NCBI GenBank assembly: GCA_024641965.1
Contig: JAHECC010000011.1
Location: forward strand, 1-45,775
Length of the DNA: 45,775 nucleotides
Reading direction: 5' to 3'
Source of the DNA: Rubrivivax sp.
GTDB lineage: Bacteria; Pseudomonadota; Gammaproteobacteria; Burkholderiales; Burkholderiaceae_C
A program made the position numbers and the translations under genes. The notes under the pieces were generated by a model that saw nothing but the letters and a program-made list of their open reading frames with translations, searched no databases and was not told the origin of the DNA. Below, one piece after another: positions 17,746 through 26,511 of this stretch (its first letter is position 1; each line of letters starts with the position of its first letter).

Positions 17746-19095
17746 ATGTTCACTGCACGTCCTGCATTTGTGCAGCGCGCACCCGTCGCCGCGGCCCTGA
17801 GCCTGTTACTGGCCGCCGGTGCGGCGCAGGCTACCGATGGCTATTTCGCCAACGGCTACGGCATGACCAGCATCGGCATGGGCGGCGCCGCGGTGGCCGT
17901 CGCGCTCGAGCCCTTCGGCGGCGCCGTCAACCCCGGCGCGATGAGCTTCCTCGACAGCCAGTGGCAACTGGGCCTGAGCTGGTTCAGCCCCGACCGCAGC
18001 GCGTCGCGCACCGGCTCGGGCCCGGCCGGCATCGACGGCAGCGCCACCAGCGGCAGCACCAACTTCTTCATTCCCGAGTTCGGCGCCAATTGGCGCTACA
18101 GCCCGGAGCTTGCTTTCGGCCTGACGGTCTACGGCAACGGCGGCATGAACACCGATTACCCAGGCGGGCAGATACCGGCACAAAGCGCCTGCGCGCAGTT
18201 CAATCCGACACCGGGCCCGTACAACCTGATGTGCGGCAACGGCAGGCTCGGCGTCGACCTGATGCAACTGATGATCGCGCCCTACGTGTCGTGGCAGTTC
18301 ACGAAGGGCCATTCGATCGGCATCGCGCCGACCCTGGCCTACCAGCGCTTCAAGGCCGAGGGCCTGCAGGCCTTCGACAACCCGATGCTGTCCACCAGCA
18401 TGGGCAGCGTCACGAACAACGGCTACAGCGGTTCGTGGGGCGGCGGCGTGCGCATCGGCTACATGGGCCAGTTCACCGAGCAGTTCGCCGTCGGTGCAGC
18501 CTACGCGACGAAGATGTGGATGGGCGAGTTCGACGACTACAAGGGCCTGTTCGCGCAGGCCGGCGACTTCGACATTCCGTCGAATTTCACGCTCGGCGGC
18601 TCGTATCGGCCAACCCAGGAGTGGCTGCTCGCGCTGGACTTTCAGCGCATCTTCTACAGCGACTCGGTGGCGGTGAACAACCCGAGTTCGTTGATCGGCA
18701 ATTGCGCGCAGGGTCAGACCACAGCCTGCCTGGGGGGCAGCAACGGCGCCGGCTTCGGCTGGCGGGACATCAACGTGTGGAAGTTCGGCGTGCAATACAC
18801 GCTCAACGACCAGTGGACGCTGCGCGGCGGCTACAACTACACGCAAAACCCGATCCGGCCGCAGGACGTGACCTTCAACATCATCGCCCCGGGCGTGGTG
18901 CAGAACCAGTGGACGCTCGGAACCACCTGGAAGATCGACGCGGCGTCCCAGATCACTGGTGCGTTCATGTACGCGCAGAACAACTCGGTCACCGGCACCA
19001 GCCTGCTGGTCGGCTTCGGCGCGCCGCCGACGACGACCGAGACGATCTCGATGAAGGAATATCAACTGGGCCTCGCCTATACGCGACGCTTCTGA
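17746..19095 (+). CDS. OmpP1/FadL-family outer-membrane transporter
   Basis: Signal peptide ending AAQA, TDGYFANGYGMTSIGMGGAAVA N-terminus, beta-rich, terminal Phe (YTRRF). Confidence 0.9.
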   Translation: MFTARPAFVQRAPVAAALSLLLAAGAAQATDGYFANGYGMTSIGMGGAAVAVALEPFGGAVNPGAMSFLDSQWQLGLSWFSPDRSASRTGSGPAGIDGSATSGSTNFFIPEFGANWRYSPELAFGLTVYGNGGMNTDYPGGQIPAQSACAQFNPTPGPYNLMCGNGRLGVDLMQLMIAPYVSWQFTKGHSIGIAPTLAYQRFKAEGLQAFDNPMLSTSMGSVTNNGYSGSWGGGVRIGYMGQFTEQFAVGAAYATKMWMGEFDDYKGLFAQAGDFDIPSNFTLGGSYRPTQEWLLALDFQRIFYSDSVAVNNPSSLIGNCAQGQTTACLGGSNGAGFGWRDINVWKFGVQYTLNDQWTLRGGYNYTQNPIRPQDVTFNIIAPGVVQNQWTLGTTWKIDAASQITGAFMYAQNNSVTGTSLLVGFGAPPTTTETISMKEYQLGLAYTRRF

Positions 19096-19328
19096 TATCG
19101 ACCACGCCGGCGCGACGGCTTGACGAGCTGGCCGATGCGCTGACAGCCACTCGCACCACGACACGGCTACCGAACAGCATCCCTCGGGGTGAACGCAGTG
19201 CTTGGCCCCGCCGTTGCCTGAGCAAAGGGCGAGCCAGGGATTTCACTGATTTGCCGAACCTGGTCCAGTCTTATATTTGTATTTGCTTATATCCGGATTA
19301 AAGCTATGCCCTTCTGCGAGCAGCCGAA

Positions 19329-20705
19329 TTGAGCGATGCCAACGCCCCCGCCGGCCGCATCGTCAAGGCGCCGGAGTCTTTCCTGGCGAAGGATGGCATC
19401 CGCAGGGTCTTCGTCGAAGGCCGAGCGGGCCGGCGCGACTTCATCCGTTCGGCCTTCGCGGCTGCGGTCGCCGGCGCGGCCGTACCGGCAGCGCGAGCGC
19501 AATCGAATCCGGTTCCAACCGAAGGCGGTGATGCCAACATCCTGAACCTGCCCGCACACAGCACCGGCCTTGGCCAAGGCGTCGCGACCGATGGCTACGG
19601 CAAGCCCTCCAAGTTCGAGGTCAACCTACAGCGCCGCATCAACCCGGGTCTGACCCAGACCACGCAGTCGTCGGTGTCCTTCGCGCCGCTGCAATCGCTG
19701 TTCGGCATCGTCACACCCAGCGGGCTGCACTTCGAGCGCCACCACCAGGGCTGGTGGGACATCGACCCGTCGAAGCACCGGCTGATGGTCAATGGCTCCG
19801 ACGCGAAGATGCTGAAGACGCCGATGGTCTTCACGATGGACGAGCTGATGCGCCTGCCGGCGGTCAGCCGCTTCCATTTCATCGAGTGCGGCGCCAACAC
19901 CGGCATGGAATGGGGCCACGTCACCGTGCCGACGGTGCAGTACAGCCACGGCATGCTCAGCTGCAGCGAATTCACCGGCGTGCCGCTGAAAGTGGTGCTC
20001 GAACTGTGCGGCGTGGATTTCAAGCGCGCGCGATACGTGCTCGGCGAAGGCGCCGATGGCTCGTCGATGACGCGCACATTGCCAATGGAGATGGTCGAGC
20101 GCGGCGAGGTGCTGCTCGCCTACGGCCAGAACGGCGAGATGCTGCGCCCTGAAAACGGTTACCCGCTGCGCCTGGTGGTGCCCGGGGTGCAGGGCGTCAG
20201 CTGGGTCAAATACCTGCGCCGCATCGAGGTCGGCGACAAACCCTGGACCACCAAGGACGAGGCCATCCACTACATCGATCTGATGCCCGACGGCAAGCAC
20301 CGCCAGTACAGCAGCATCCAGGAATGCAAGAGCGTGGTGACCACGCCATCGGGTGGTCAGTTGCTGCTGGACAAGGGTTTCTACAACATCAGCGGGCTGG
20401 CCTGGTCAGGGCGCGGCAAGGTCAGCCGCGTGGACGTGTCGGTCGACGGCGGGCGCAACTGGCGCAGCGCACGACTCGAGTCGCCGGTGCTGAGCAAGTG
20501 CCTGACGCGCTTCAACCTCGACTGGGTCTGGGACGGCAAGCCGGCACTGGTGCAAAGCCGCGCCATCGACGAAACCGGTTACGTGCAACCCGCATACCGC
20601 GAGCTGCGCGCGGTGCGCGGCACGCGCTCGATCTATCACAACAACGCCGTGCAGACCTGGCTGGTGCAGGAAAGCGGCGAGGTGAAGAATGTCCAGCTTT
20701 CCTAA
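19329..20705 (+). CDS. soxC: SoxC, sulfur dehydrogenase molybdopterin subunit
   Basis: Sulfite-oxidase-like molybdopterin fold (FHFIECGANTGMEWG; GVQGVSWVKYLRRIEV); Tat-like RRDFIRSAFAAAVAG; TTG start from the ORF track. Confidence 0.94.
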   Translation: MSDANAPAGRIVKAPESFLAKDGIRRVFVEGRAGRRDFIRSAFAAAVAGAAVPAARAQSNPVPTEGGDANILNLPAHSTGLGQGVATDGYGKPSKFEVNLQRRINPGLTQTTQSSVSFAPLQSLFGIVTPSGLHFERHHQGWWDIDPSKHRLMVNGSDAKMLKTPMVFTMDELMRLPAVSRFHFIECGANTGMEWGHVTVPTVQYSHGMLSCSEFTGVPLKVVLELCGVDFKRARYVLGEGADGSSMTRTLPMEMVERGEVLLAYGQNGEMLRPENGYPLRLVVPGVQGVSWVKYLRRIEVGDKPWTTKDEAIHYIDLMPDGKHRQYSSIQECKSVVTTPSGGQLLLDKGFYNISGLAWSGRGKVSRVDVSVDGGRNWRSARLESPVLSKCLTRFNLDWVWDGKPALVQSRAIDETGYVQPAYRELRAVRGTRSIYHNNAVQTWLVQESGEVKNVQLS

Positions 20706-21750
20706 GCGCCTGCTGGCCCTGGCCGGGGTCGCATGGTGTGCCGCGGTGGCTGCGCAGAGCGTGGCCATCACCGGCATCGGCCGGCCCGCCACCGCGGCCG
20801 AGCTGGCGGCCTGGGACATCGATGTGCGGGCCGATTTCAAGGGACTGCCCAAGGGCTCGGGCACGGTGGCGCAGGGCATGGAACTGTGGGAGGCCAAGTG
20901 CGCCTCCTGCCACGGTGTGTTCGGCGAGAGCAACCAGTTCTTCGCGCCTCTGGTCGGCGGCACGACCAAGGATGACGTCAAGACCGGCCGTGTCGCCCGG
21001 CTGCTGGATCCGGCCTACCCGGGGCGCACCACCTTGATGAAGCTGGCCACGGTGTCGACGCTGTGGGACTACATCCATCGCGCGATGCCATGGAACGCGC
21101 CCAAGACGTTGAAGCCCGACGAGGTGTATGCGTTGACCGCCTTCCTGCTCCACCTGGGCGAGGTGCTGCCCGAGACCTTCACGCTCAGCGACGCGAACAT
21201 CGCGCAGGTACAGGGCATGATGCCCAACCGCAACGGCATGACCACCGCTCACGGCCTGTGGCCGGGCCCAGGCATGGGCAATGCCAAGCCCGACGTGAAG
21301 GCCGTGGCCTGCATGACGAACTGCGCCGGCAACATCACGGTGGCCTCGTACATTCCCGACCACGCGCGCAATGCGCATGGCAACCTGGCCGAGCAGAACC
21401 GCAGCGTCGGCGCGCAGCATGGTGCCGACACCACGCGCCCGTCCGGCGCACCGCCGGCGGCCGCTGCGCCCGAGAAGGCGGCGCCCGATTCGAACGCCGC
21501 CGCCGAGGCGCTGGCACGCAAGCTCAACTGCCTGACCTGCCACGGTGTAGACAACAAGATCGTCGGGCCGGGTTTTCGCCAGGTCGCGAAGAAGTACGCC
21601 GCGCGCAGCGACACCGCAGCCTATCTGGCACAGAAGATCCGCGCAGGCGGCAGCGGCGTATGGGGCCAGGTGCCGATGCCGCCGCAGACCGCCAGCCCCG
21701 AAGAAGTGAAGACCTTGGCGCAATGGATCGCCGATGGCGCCACGCCATGA
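20689..21750 (+). CDS. soxD: SoxD, diheme cytochrome c subunit of sulfur dehydrogenase
   Basis: Two CxxCH (CASCH, CLTCH), overlaps soxC. Confidence 0.94.
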   Translation: MSSFPKRLLALAGVAWCAAVAAQSVAITGIGRPATAAELAAWDIDVRADFKGLPKGSGTVAQGMELWEAKCASCHGVFGESNQFFAPLVGGTTKDDVKTGRVARLLDPAYPGRTTLMKLATVSTLWDYIHRAMPWNAPKTLKPDEVYALTAFLLHLGEVLPETFTLSDANIAQVQGMMPNRNGMTTAHGLWPGPGMGNAKPDVKAVACMTNCAGNITVASYIPDHARNAHGNLAEQNRSVGAQHGADTTRPSGAPPAAAAPEKAAPDSNAAAEALARKLNCLTCHGVDNKIVGPGFRQVAKKYAARSDTAAYLAQKIRAGGSGVWGQVPMPPQTASPEEVKTLAQWIADGATP

Positions 21751-21846
21751 AGCGGCCTCGCGCGACACACCACGCCCTCGGGCAACCCCGAATTACGTTC
21801 CTGCCCCGATCGACCATGATGCATTCACCTGAAGGAGATTGAAACC

Positions 21847-22305
21847 ATGCACACCCGACGCGAAATGATGGCCCGCAGTGTCACCGTTGCCAGTTTGCTG
21901 GCCGCTGCCGGTTTCCTGCCCACGCTGGCCAGGGCCGAGTGGCCCAAGGCGGCCTTCGAAGCGAAGTCGCTGGCCGATGCGGTCAAAGCCCTCGGCGGCA
22001 GTGCGCCGGCCGAGAGCAAGGACATCAGCATCACCGGCCCGGATATTGCGGAGAACGGCGCGGTGGTACCTGTAGGGGCATCGACCGCACTGGCCGGTGC
22101 CAAGCGGCTGCTGCTGCTGGTGGAAAAGAACCCCAACGTGCTTGCCGCGGTATTCGACATCACCGATGCGGTCGAGGCCAACGTCAATACGCGCGTCAAG
22201 ATGGGCCAGTCGTCCAACGTGTACGCGGTGGCGATGATGGGCGACGGCAAGGTGCTGTATGCCGTCAAGGAAATCAAGGTCACCCTCGGTGGCTGCGGCG
22301 GCTGA
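21847..22305 (+). CDS. soxY: SoxY thiosulfate carrier
   Basis: Tat-type N-terminus and C-terminal VTLGGCGG swinging-arm motif. Confidence 0.96.
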   Translation: MHTRREMMARSVTVASLLAAAGFLPTLARAEWPKAAFEAKSLADAVKALGGSAPAESKDISITGPDIAENGAVVPVGASTALAGAKRLLLLVEKNPNVLAAVFDITDAVEANVNTRVKMGQSSNVYAVAMMGDGKVLYAVKEIKVTLGGCGG

Positions 22306-22351
22306 TGCAAGCGCACCCCACTGAATACCCCGACATCCAAGGAGCATAGAC

Positions 22352-22663
22352 ATGGCAGACCCGATGCGCATTCGCGCCCAAGCCGCCGGTGACAAGACCA
22401 CCGTGCGCGTGTTGATGAGTCACGAGATGGAAACCGGCCAGCGCAAGGATTCGTCCGGCAAGGTGATTCCGGCCTGGTTCATCCAGGAGGTCACGGCCGC
22501 ACTCAACGGCAAGACGGTGCTGACCGCCGAGTGGGGCCCGTCGATATCGAAGAACCCGTTTCTTCAGTTCGTCGTCAAGGGCGGCAAGGCCGGCGACAAG
22601 ATCACCATCAGCTGGGTCGACAACAAGGGCGACAAGCGCAGCGACGAAGCGACGGTGAGCTGA
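22352..22663 (+). CDS. soxZ: SoxZ
   Basis: 103 aa, MADPMRIRAQAAGDKTTVRVLMSHEMETGQRKDSSGKVIPAWFIQEV. Confidence 0.96.
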   Translation: MADPMRIRAQAAGDKTTVRVLMSHEMETGQRKDSSGKVIPAWFIQEVTAALNGKTVLTAEWGPSISKNPFLQFVVKGGKAGDKITISWVDNKGDKRSDEATVS

Positions 22664-22677
22664 AGCAGCATCACACG

Positions 22678-22698
22678 GCGCTGCCGGCGAGGCAGCGC
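22678..22698. other. Perfect hairpin GCGCTGCC-GGCGA-GGCAGCGC (soxZ-soxA gap)
   Basis: 8-bp perfect inverted repeat, 5-nt loop, followed by TTCTT on the + strand. Confidence 0.75.
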
Positions 22699-22705
22699 TT
22701 CTTGC

Positions 22706-22730
22706 GGGGCCACCACCGATTGGTGGCCCC
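22706..22730. other. Perfect hairpin GGGGCCACCA-CCGAT-TGGTGGCCCC (soxZ-soxA gap)
   Basis: 10-bp perfect inverted repeat, 5-nt loop; stem can extend through TTGC/GCAA with a 2-nt bulge. Confidence 0.8.
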
Positions 22731-23555
22731 TTGCAACATTCGAAGAAGGAGACATCGTTGAAAAGGAAATTGCTCTTGGGACTGGCCGGCGCGGCGCTTT
22801 GCGTCGGCGCGTTGGCGCAGAAGTCCGCCGCCGACGGCATCGCCGAATACCGCAAGATGCTCGAGGACGGCAATCCGGCCGAGCTTTTCGAAGCCAAGGG
22901 TGAGGAACTCTGGAAGAAGAAGCGCGGCCCGAAGAACGCTTCGCTCGAGGCCTGCGATCTGGGCAAGGGAAAAGGCGTCGTCAAGGGCGCCTTCGTCGAG
23001 CTGCCGCGCTATTTCGCCGATACCGACAGCATGCAGGACCTGGAGTCGCGCCTGGTGACCTGCATGGAAGTGCTGCAGGGCTACAAGGAAACCGACATCA
23101 CCGAGGACCGCTGGGGCAAGAACGAGCTGGGCGATGTCGAGGCGATGGCGACCTGGATCGCGGGGCAGTCGCGCGGCATGCGCTTCAACCTGCCGCAGAA
23201 CCACGCCCAGGAGCGTGAGTACTACGCACTCGGCAAGAAGGCCTTCTTCTTCCGCGGCGGCACGCACGACTTTTCCTGCGCGTCCTGCCACGGCGAGGAC
23301 GGCAAGCGCATCCGCCTGCAGGACTTGCCGGACCTGACGAAGAACCCCGGTGACGGCATCGGCTTCGCGGCCTGGCCGGCCTACCGGGTGGGCAACGGGC
23401 AGATGTGGGGCATGCAGCATCGTCTGAACGACTGCTATCGCCAGCAGCGCTTCCCGTACCCCGGCTACATCTCGGACGTGACCATCGCGCTGGCCACGTA
23501 CATGGGGGTCAATGCCAAGGGTGCCGAGTCGATCGCACCGGCCCTCAAGCGCTGA
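22731..23555 (+). CDS. soxA: SoxA, c-type cytochrome
   Basis: CASCHGEDG heme motif, C-terminal NDCYRQQRFPYP ligand region; start may be TTG near 22758. Confidence 0.93.
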   Translation: MQHSKKETSLKRKLLLGLAGAALCVGALAQKSAADGIAEYRKMLEDGNPAELFEAKGEELWKKKRGPKNASLEACDLGKGKGVVKGAFVELPRYFADTDSMQDLESRLVTCMEVLQGYKETDITEDRWGKNELGDVEAMATWIAGQSRGMRFNLPQNHAQEREYYALGKKAFFFRGGTHDFSCASCHGEDGKRIRLQDLPDLTKNPGDGIGFAAWPAYRVGNGQMWGMQHRLNDCYRQQRFPYPGYISDVTIALATYMGVNAKGAESIAPALKR

Positions 23556-23568
23556 ACCGGAGACACCA

Positions 23569-24213
23569 ATGAAGATCACGAACAAGATGTGGATGGCTGG
23601 CGCCCTGGGCAGCGCTGCCTTGTTGCTGGCCGGTTGCGCAAGTGCGCCGGACAGCGGCGATGCCTTCACACGCATGATGAAGTCGTCCTTCAGCAGCAAG
23701 GGCATCGCCAAGGTCGATCGCCTTGATCAAGACCAGGGCCAAGCTGCCTGCTCGTCGGACCAACCGCCCACCGCGGCTGTCGCCGACAAGATCCAGGCCG
23801 ACGCGCTGTACACAGTGAAGTGGCCCACGGGTGGCCGCTACATCGGCGACTGGAAGGCCGGCGAGAAGCTGGCGCAAAACGGCCGCGGCATGACCTGGTC
23901 CGACAAGAGCGCCGACCCGGAAGCCAACGGCGGCAACTGCTACAACTGCCACCAGATCGACAAGAAGGAGATCTCCTACGGCACCATCGGCCCGAGCCTG
24001 TGGAACTACGGCAAGACACGTGGTGTCACCGACCCGAGTTCGGCGGTGTCGGCGCCGATCGTGCAATACACCTGGGTCAAGCTGTGGAACTCCAAGGCCT
24101 ACTCGGCCTGCTCCAACATGCCGCGCTTCGGTCACAGCAAGCTGCTCAACGAGAAGCAACTGGCCGACCTGATGGCGCTGCTGCTCGATCCGAAATCGCC
24201 GGTCAACCAGTAA
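23569..24213 (+). CDS. soxX: SoxX, lipoprotein-type cytochrome c
   Basis: Lipobox LLLAGCAS, CYNCH heme motif, follows soxA. Confidence 0.9.
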   Translation: MKITNKMWMAGALGSAALLLAGCASAPDSGDAFTRMMKSSFSSKGIAKVDRLDQDQGQAACSSDQPPTAAVADKIQADALYTVKWPTGGRYIGDWKAGEKLAQNGRGMTWSDKSADPEANGGNCYNCHQIDKKEISYGTIGPSLWNYGKTRGVTDPSSAVSAPIVQYTWVKLWNSKAYSACSNMPRFGHSKLLNEKQLADLMALLLDPKSPVNQ

Positions 24214-24226
24214 CGGGCTCTTTGCC

Positions 24227-24256
24227 AGCCCGGCCGAGCGCCGGGCTTTTCTTTTT
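24227..24256 (+). terminator. Rho-independent terminator between soxX and soxB
   Basis: GCCCGGC-CGAGC-GCCGGGC stem-loop followed by TTTTCTTTTTC. Confidence 0.85.
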
Positions 24257-24280
24257 CCCGAAGATGAGCCGTTATTTGAC

Positions 24281-26020
24281 ATGAACCTGAGCAAGCGCGA
24301 GTTCCTGCAGGTGCTGGGTGCCGCATCGGTGGCCGGCATGGGCCTGGCACGGTACGAGAGCGCCGATGCGCAGACCGCCGAAGCCGGCCTGTACGACCTG
24401 CCGCCGCTGGGCAAGGGGCCGGGGCAGGTGTCGTTCCTGCACTTCACCGACTGCCATGCGCAGTTGAAACCGATCTACTTCCGCGAGCCCAGCGTCAACC
24501 TCGGCATCGGCGACATGCAGGGCCAATTGCCGCACCTGGTGGGCGAGCACCTGTTGAAAATGGCCGGCGTGCCCGCGGGCACGCCGATGGCGCACGCACT
24601 GACCTTCCTCGACTTCGAGCGCGCCGCGAAACGCTACGGCCATGTCGGCGGCTTTGCGCATATGGCCACGTTGGTCAAGCGCCTGAAGGCCAGCCGCCCC
24701 GGCGCGCTGCTGCTCGACGGCGGCGACACCTGGCAGGGCTCGGCCACCGCGCTATGGACAAACGCGCAGGACATGGTCGATGTCTGCAAGTTGCTGGGCG
24801 CAGACGTGATGACGGGCCACTGGGAATTCACCTACGGCATGGACCGGGTGAAGCAGATCATCGACGGCGACCTCAAGGGTCGCGTCGACTTCGTCGCGCA
24901 GAACGTCAAGACCAACGACTTCGGCGATCCGGTGTTCAAGCCCTATGTCATGCGCGAGATGAACGGCGTGCCGGTGGCCATTGTCGGGCAGGCCTTCCCG
25001 TACACGCCGATCGCCAACCCGCGCTACATGGTGGCCGACTGGACCTTCGGCATCCAGGACGACAACCTGCAGAAGGTGGTCGACGAAGCCCGCGCCAAGG
25101 GCGCGCAGGTGGTGGTGCTGTTGTCGCACAACGGCATGGACGTGGACCTGAAGGTGGCGGGTCGGGTGCGCGGCATCGACGCCATCTTCGGTGGCCATAC
25201 GCACGACGGCGTGCCGCTGGCGGTGCCGGTGAAGAACCCTGGCGGCACGACGCTGGTCACCAACGCCGGCAGCAACGGCAAGTTCCTCGGCGTGATGGAT
25301 TTCGACGTCAAGGGCGGCAAGGTGGCGAACCACCGCTACCGATTGCTGCCGGTGTTCAGCAACATGCTCGCGCCCGACCCGGAGATGGCCGCACTGATCA
25401 CGAAGGTACGCGCACCGTACGAGGCCAAGCTGGCCGACAAGCTCGCCGTCACCGACGGTCTGCTGTACCGGCGCGGCAATTTCAACGGCAGCTGGGACCA
25501 GCTGATCTGCGATGCGCTGATGGAGGTGCAGGGCGCGCAGATCGCCTTCTCTCCGGGCTTCCGCTGGGGCACCACGCTGTTGCCGGGCGACACCATCACC
25601 CGCGAGCTGATGATGGACCAGCTGGCGACGACCTACTCGTACGCCACGGTGACCGAGATGTCCGGCGCGACGATCAAGACGGTGCTCGAGGACGTTGCCG
25701 ACAACCTCTTCAACCCCGACCCGTATTACCAGCAGGGTGGCGACATGGTGCGCACCGGCGGCCTGAGCTATACCTGCGCCCCGGGCGAGACCATGGGCAA
25801 GCGCATCCAGGACATGCGGCTTGACGGCAAGCCGATCGAGGCCGACAAGGCCTACAAGGTCGCGGGCTGGGCGCCCGTGTCCGCCGAGGCCCGCAGCGCG
25901 GGCCACAAGATGGTTTGGGACGTCGTCGAACAATGGTTGAAGGCCCAGGGGCGGGTCTCGCCACGCCAACCCAACCTGCCCCGCCTGGTGGGCATGGAGG
26001 GTAACGCCGGGCTTGCATAG
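24281..26020 (+). CDS. soxB: SoxB thiosulfohydrolase
   Basis: Tat-like N-terminus, calcineurin-type/5'-nucleotidase motifs (FLHFTDCHAQL, LLDGGDTWQGS, GHWEFTYG, GGHTHDGVP). Confidence 0.97.
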   Translation: MNLSKREFLQVLGAASVAGMGLARYESADAQTAEAGLYDLPPLGKGPGQVSFLHFTDCHAQLKPIYFREPSVNLGIGDMQGQLPHLVGEHLLKMAGVPAGTPMAHALTFLDFERAAKRYGHVGGFAHMATLVKRLKASRPGALLLDGGDTWQGSATALWTNAQDMVDVCKLLGADVMTGHWEFTYGMDRVKQIIDGDLKGRVDFVAQNVKTNDFGDPVFKPYVMREMNGVPVAIVGQAFPYTPIANPRYMVADWTFGIQDDNLQKVVDEARAKGAQVVVLLSHNGMDVDLKVAGRVRGIDAIFGGHTHDGVPLAVPVKNPGGTTLVTNAGSNGKFLGVMDFDVKGGKVANHRYRLLPVFSNMLAPDPEMAALITKVRAPYEAKLADKLAVTDGLLYRRGNFNGSWDQLICDALMEVQGAQIAFSPGFRWGTTLLPGDTITRELMMDQLATTYSYATVTEMSGATIKTVLEDVADNLFNPDPYYQQGGDMVRTGGLSYTCAPGETMGKRIQDMRLDGKPIEADKAYKVAGWAPVSAEARSAGHKMVWDVVEQWLKAQGRVSPRQPNLPRLVGMEGNAGLA

Positions 26021-26046
26021 CCGCGGCACATCACCAAGGAGACCGT

Positions 26047-26463
26047 ATGAAATACCTTACCCGCCTGCTAGCTGTGGCTGCGCTGTCCTTTGCCGCACTG
26101 GGCGCATTCGCTCAGGACACCGCCGTTTATCACGTCAACGACGCCGACAGCCAGGCACTAGACGCCTTGCGCAACATGCGCAATCACCTCGACGTCGATC
26201 CTTCCGCCAAGCTCACGCTCGTCGCCCACTCCAAGGGCATCGACTTCCTGATGGTGGGCGCCAAGGACAGCAAGGGCACCGAGTACGCGCCGCTGGTTTC
26301 CGCGTTGCGCTCTTCGGGCGTCAGCTTCGAGATCTGCGAAATCACGATCAAGCGGCGCAAGCTGGACAAGACCGCCTTCATCCAGGAAGCGGACTTCACG
26401 CCCTCGGGTGTGGTACGCCTGACCAAGCTGCAGAAGCAAGGCTACTCGTACATCAAGCCTTGA
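26047..26463 (+). CDS. Periplasmic DsrE-family protein
   Basis: Signal peptide, DsrE-like body (FEICEITIKRRK), C-terminal PSGVVRLTKLQKQGYSYIKP. Confidence 0.85.
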   Translation: MKYLTRLLAVAALSFAALGAFAQDTAVYHVNDADSQALDALRNMRNHLDVDPSAKLTLVAHSKGIDFLMVGAKDSKGTEYAPLVSALRSSGVSFEICEITIKRRKLDKTAFIQEADFTPSGVVRLTKLQKQGYSYIKP

Positions 26464-26471
26464 CGCGCGCG

Positions 26472-26493
26472 GCAGGCGCCTTGTGGCGCCTGC
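26472..26493. terminator. Hairpin GCAGGCGCC-TTGT-GGCGCCTGC between convergent genes (likely bidirectional terminator)
   Basis: Perfect 9-bp stem between the convergent DsrE-like gene and fccB; no clear U-tract. Confidence 0.6.
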
Positions 26494-26511
26494 ACCCCAA
26501 GGTTGCGGGCG

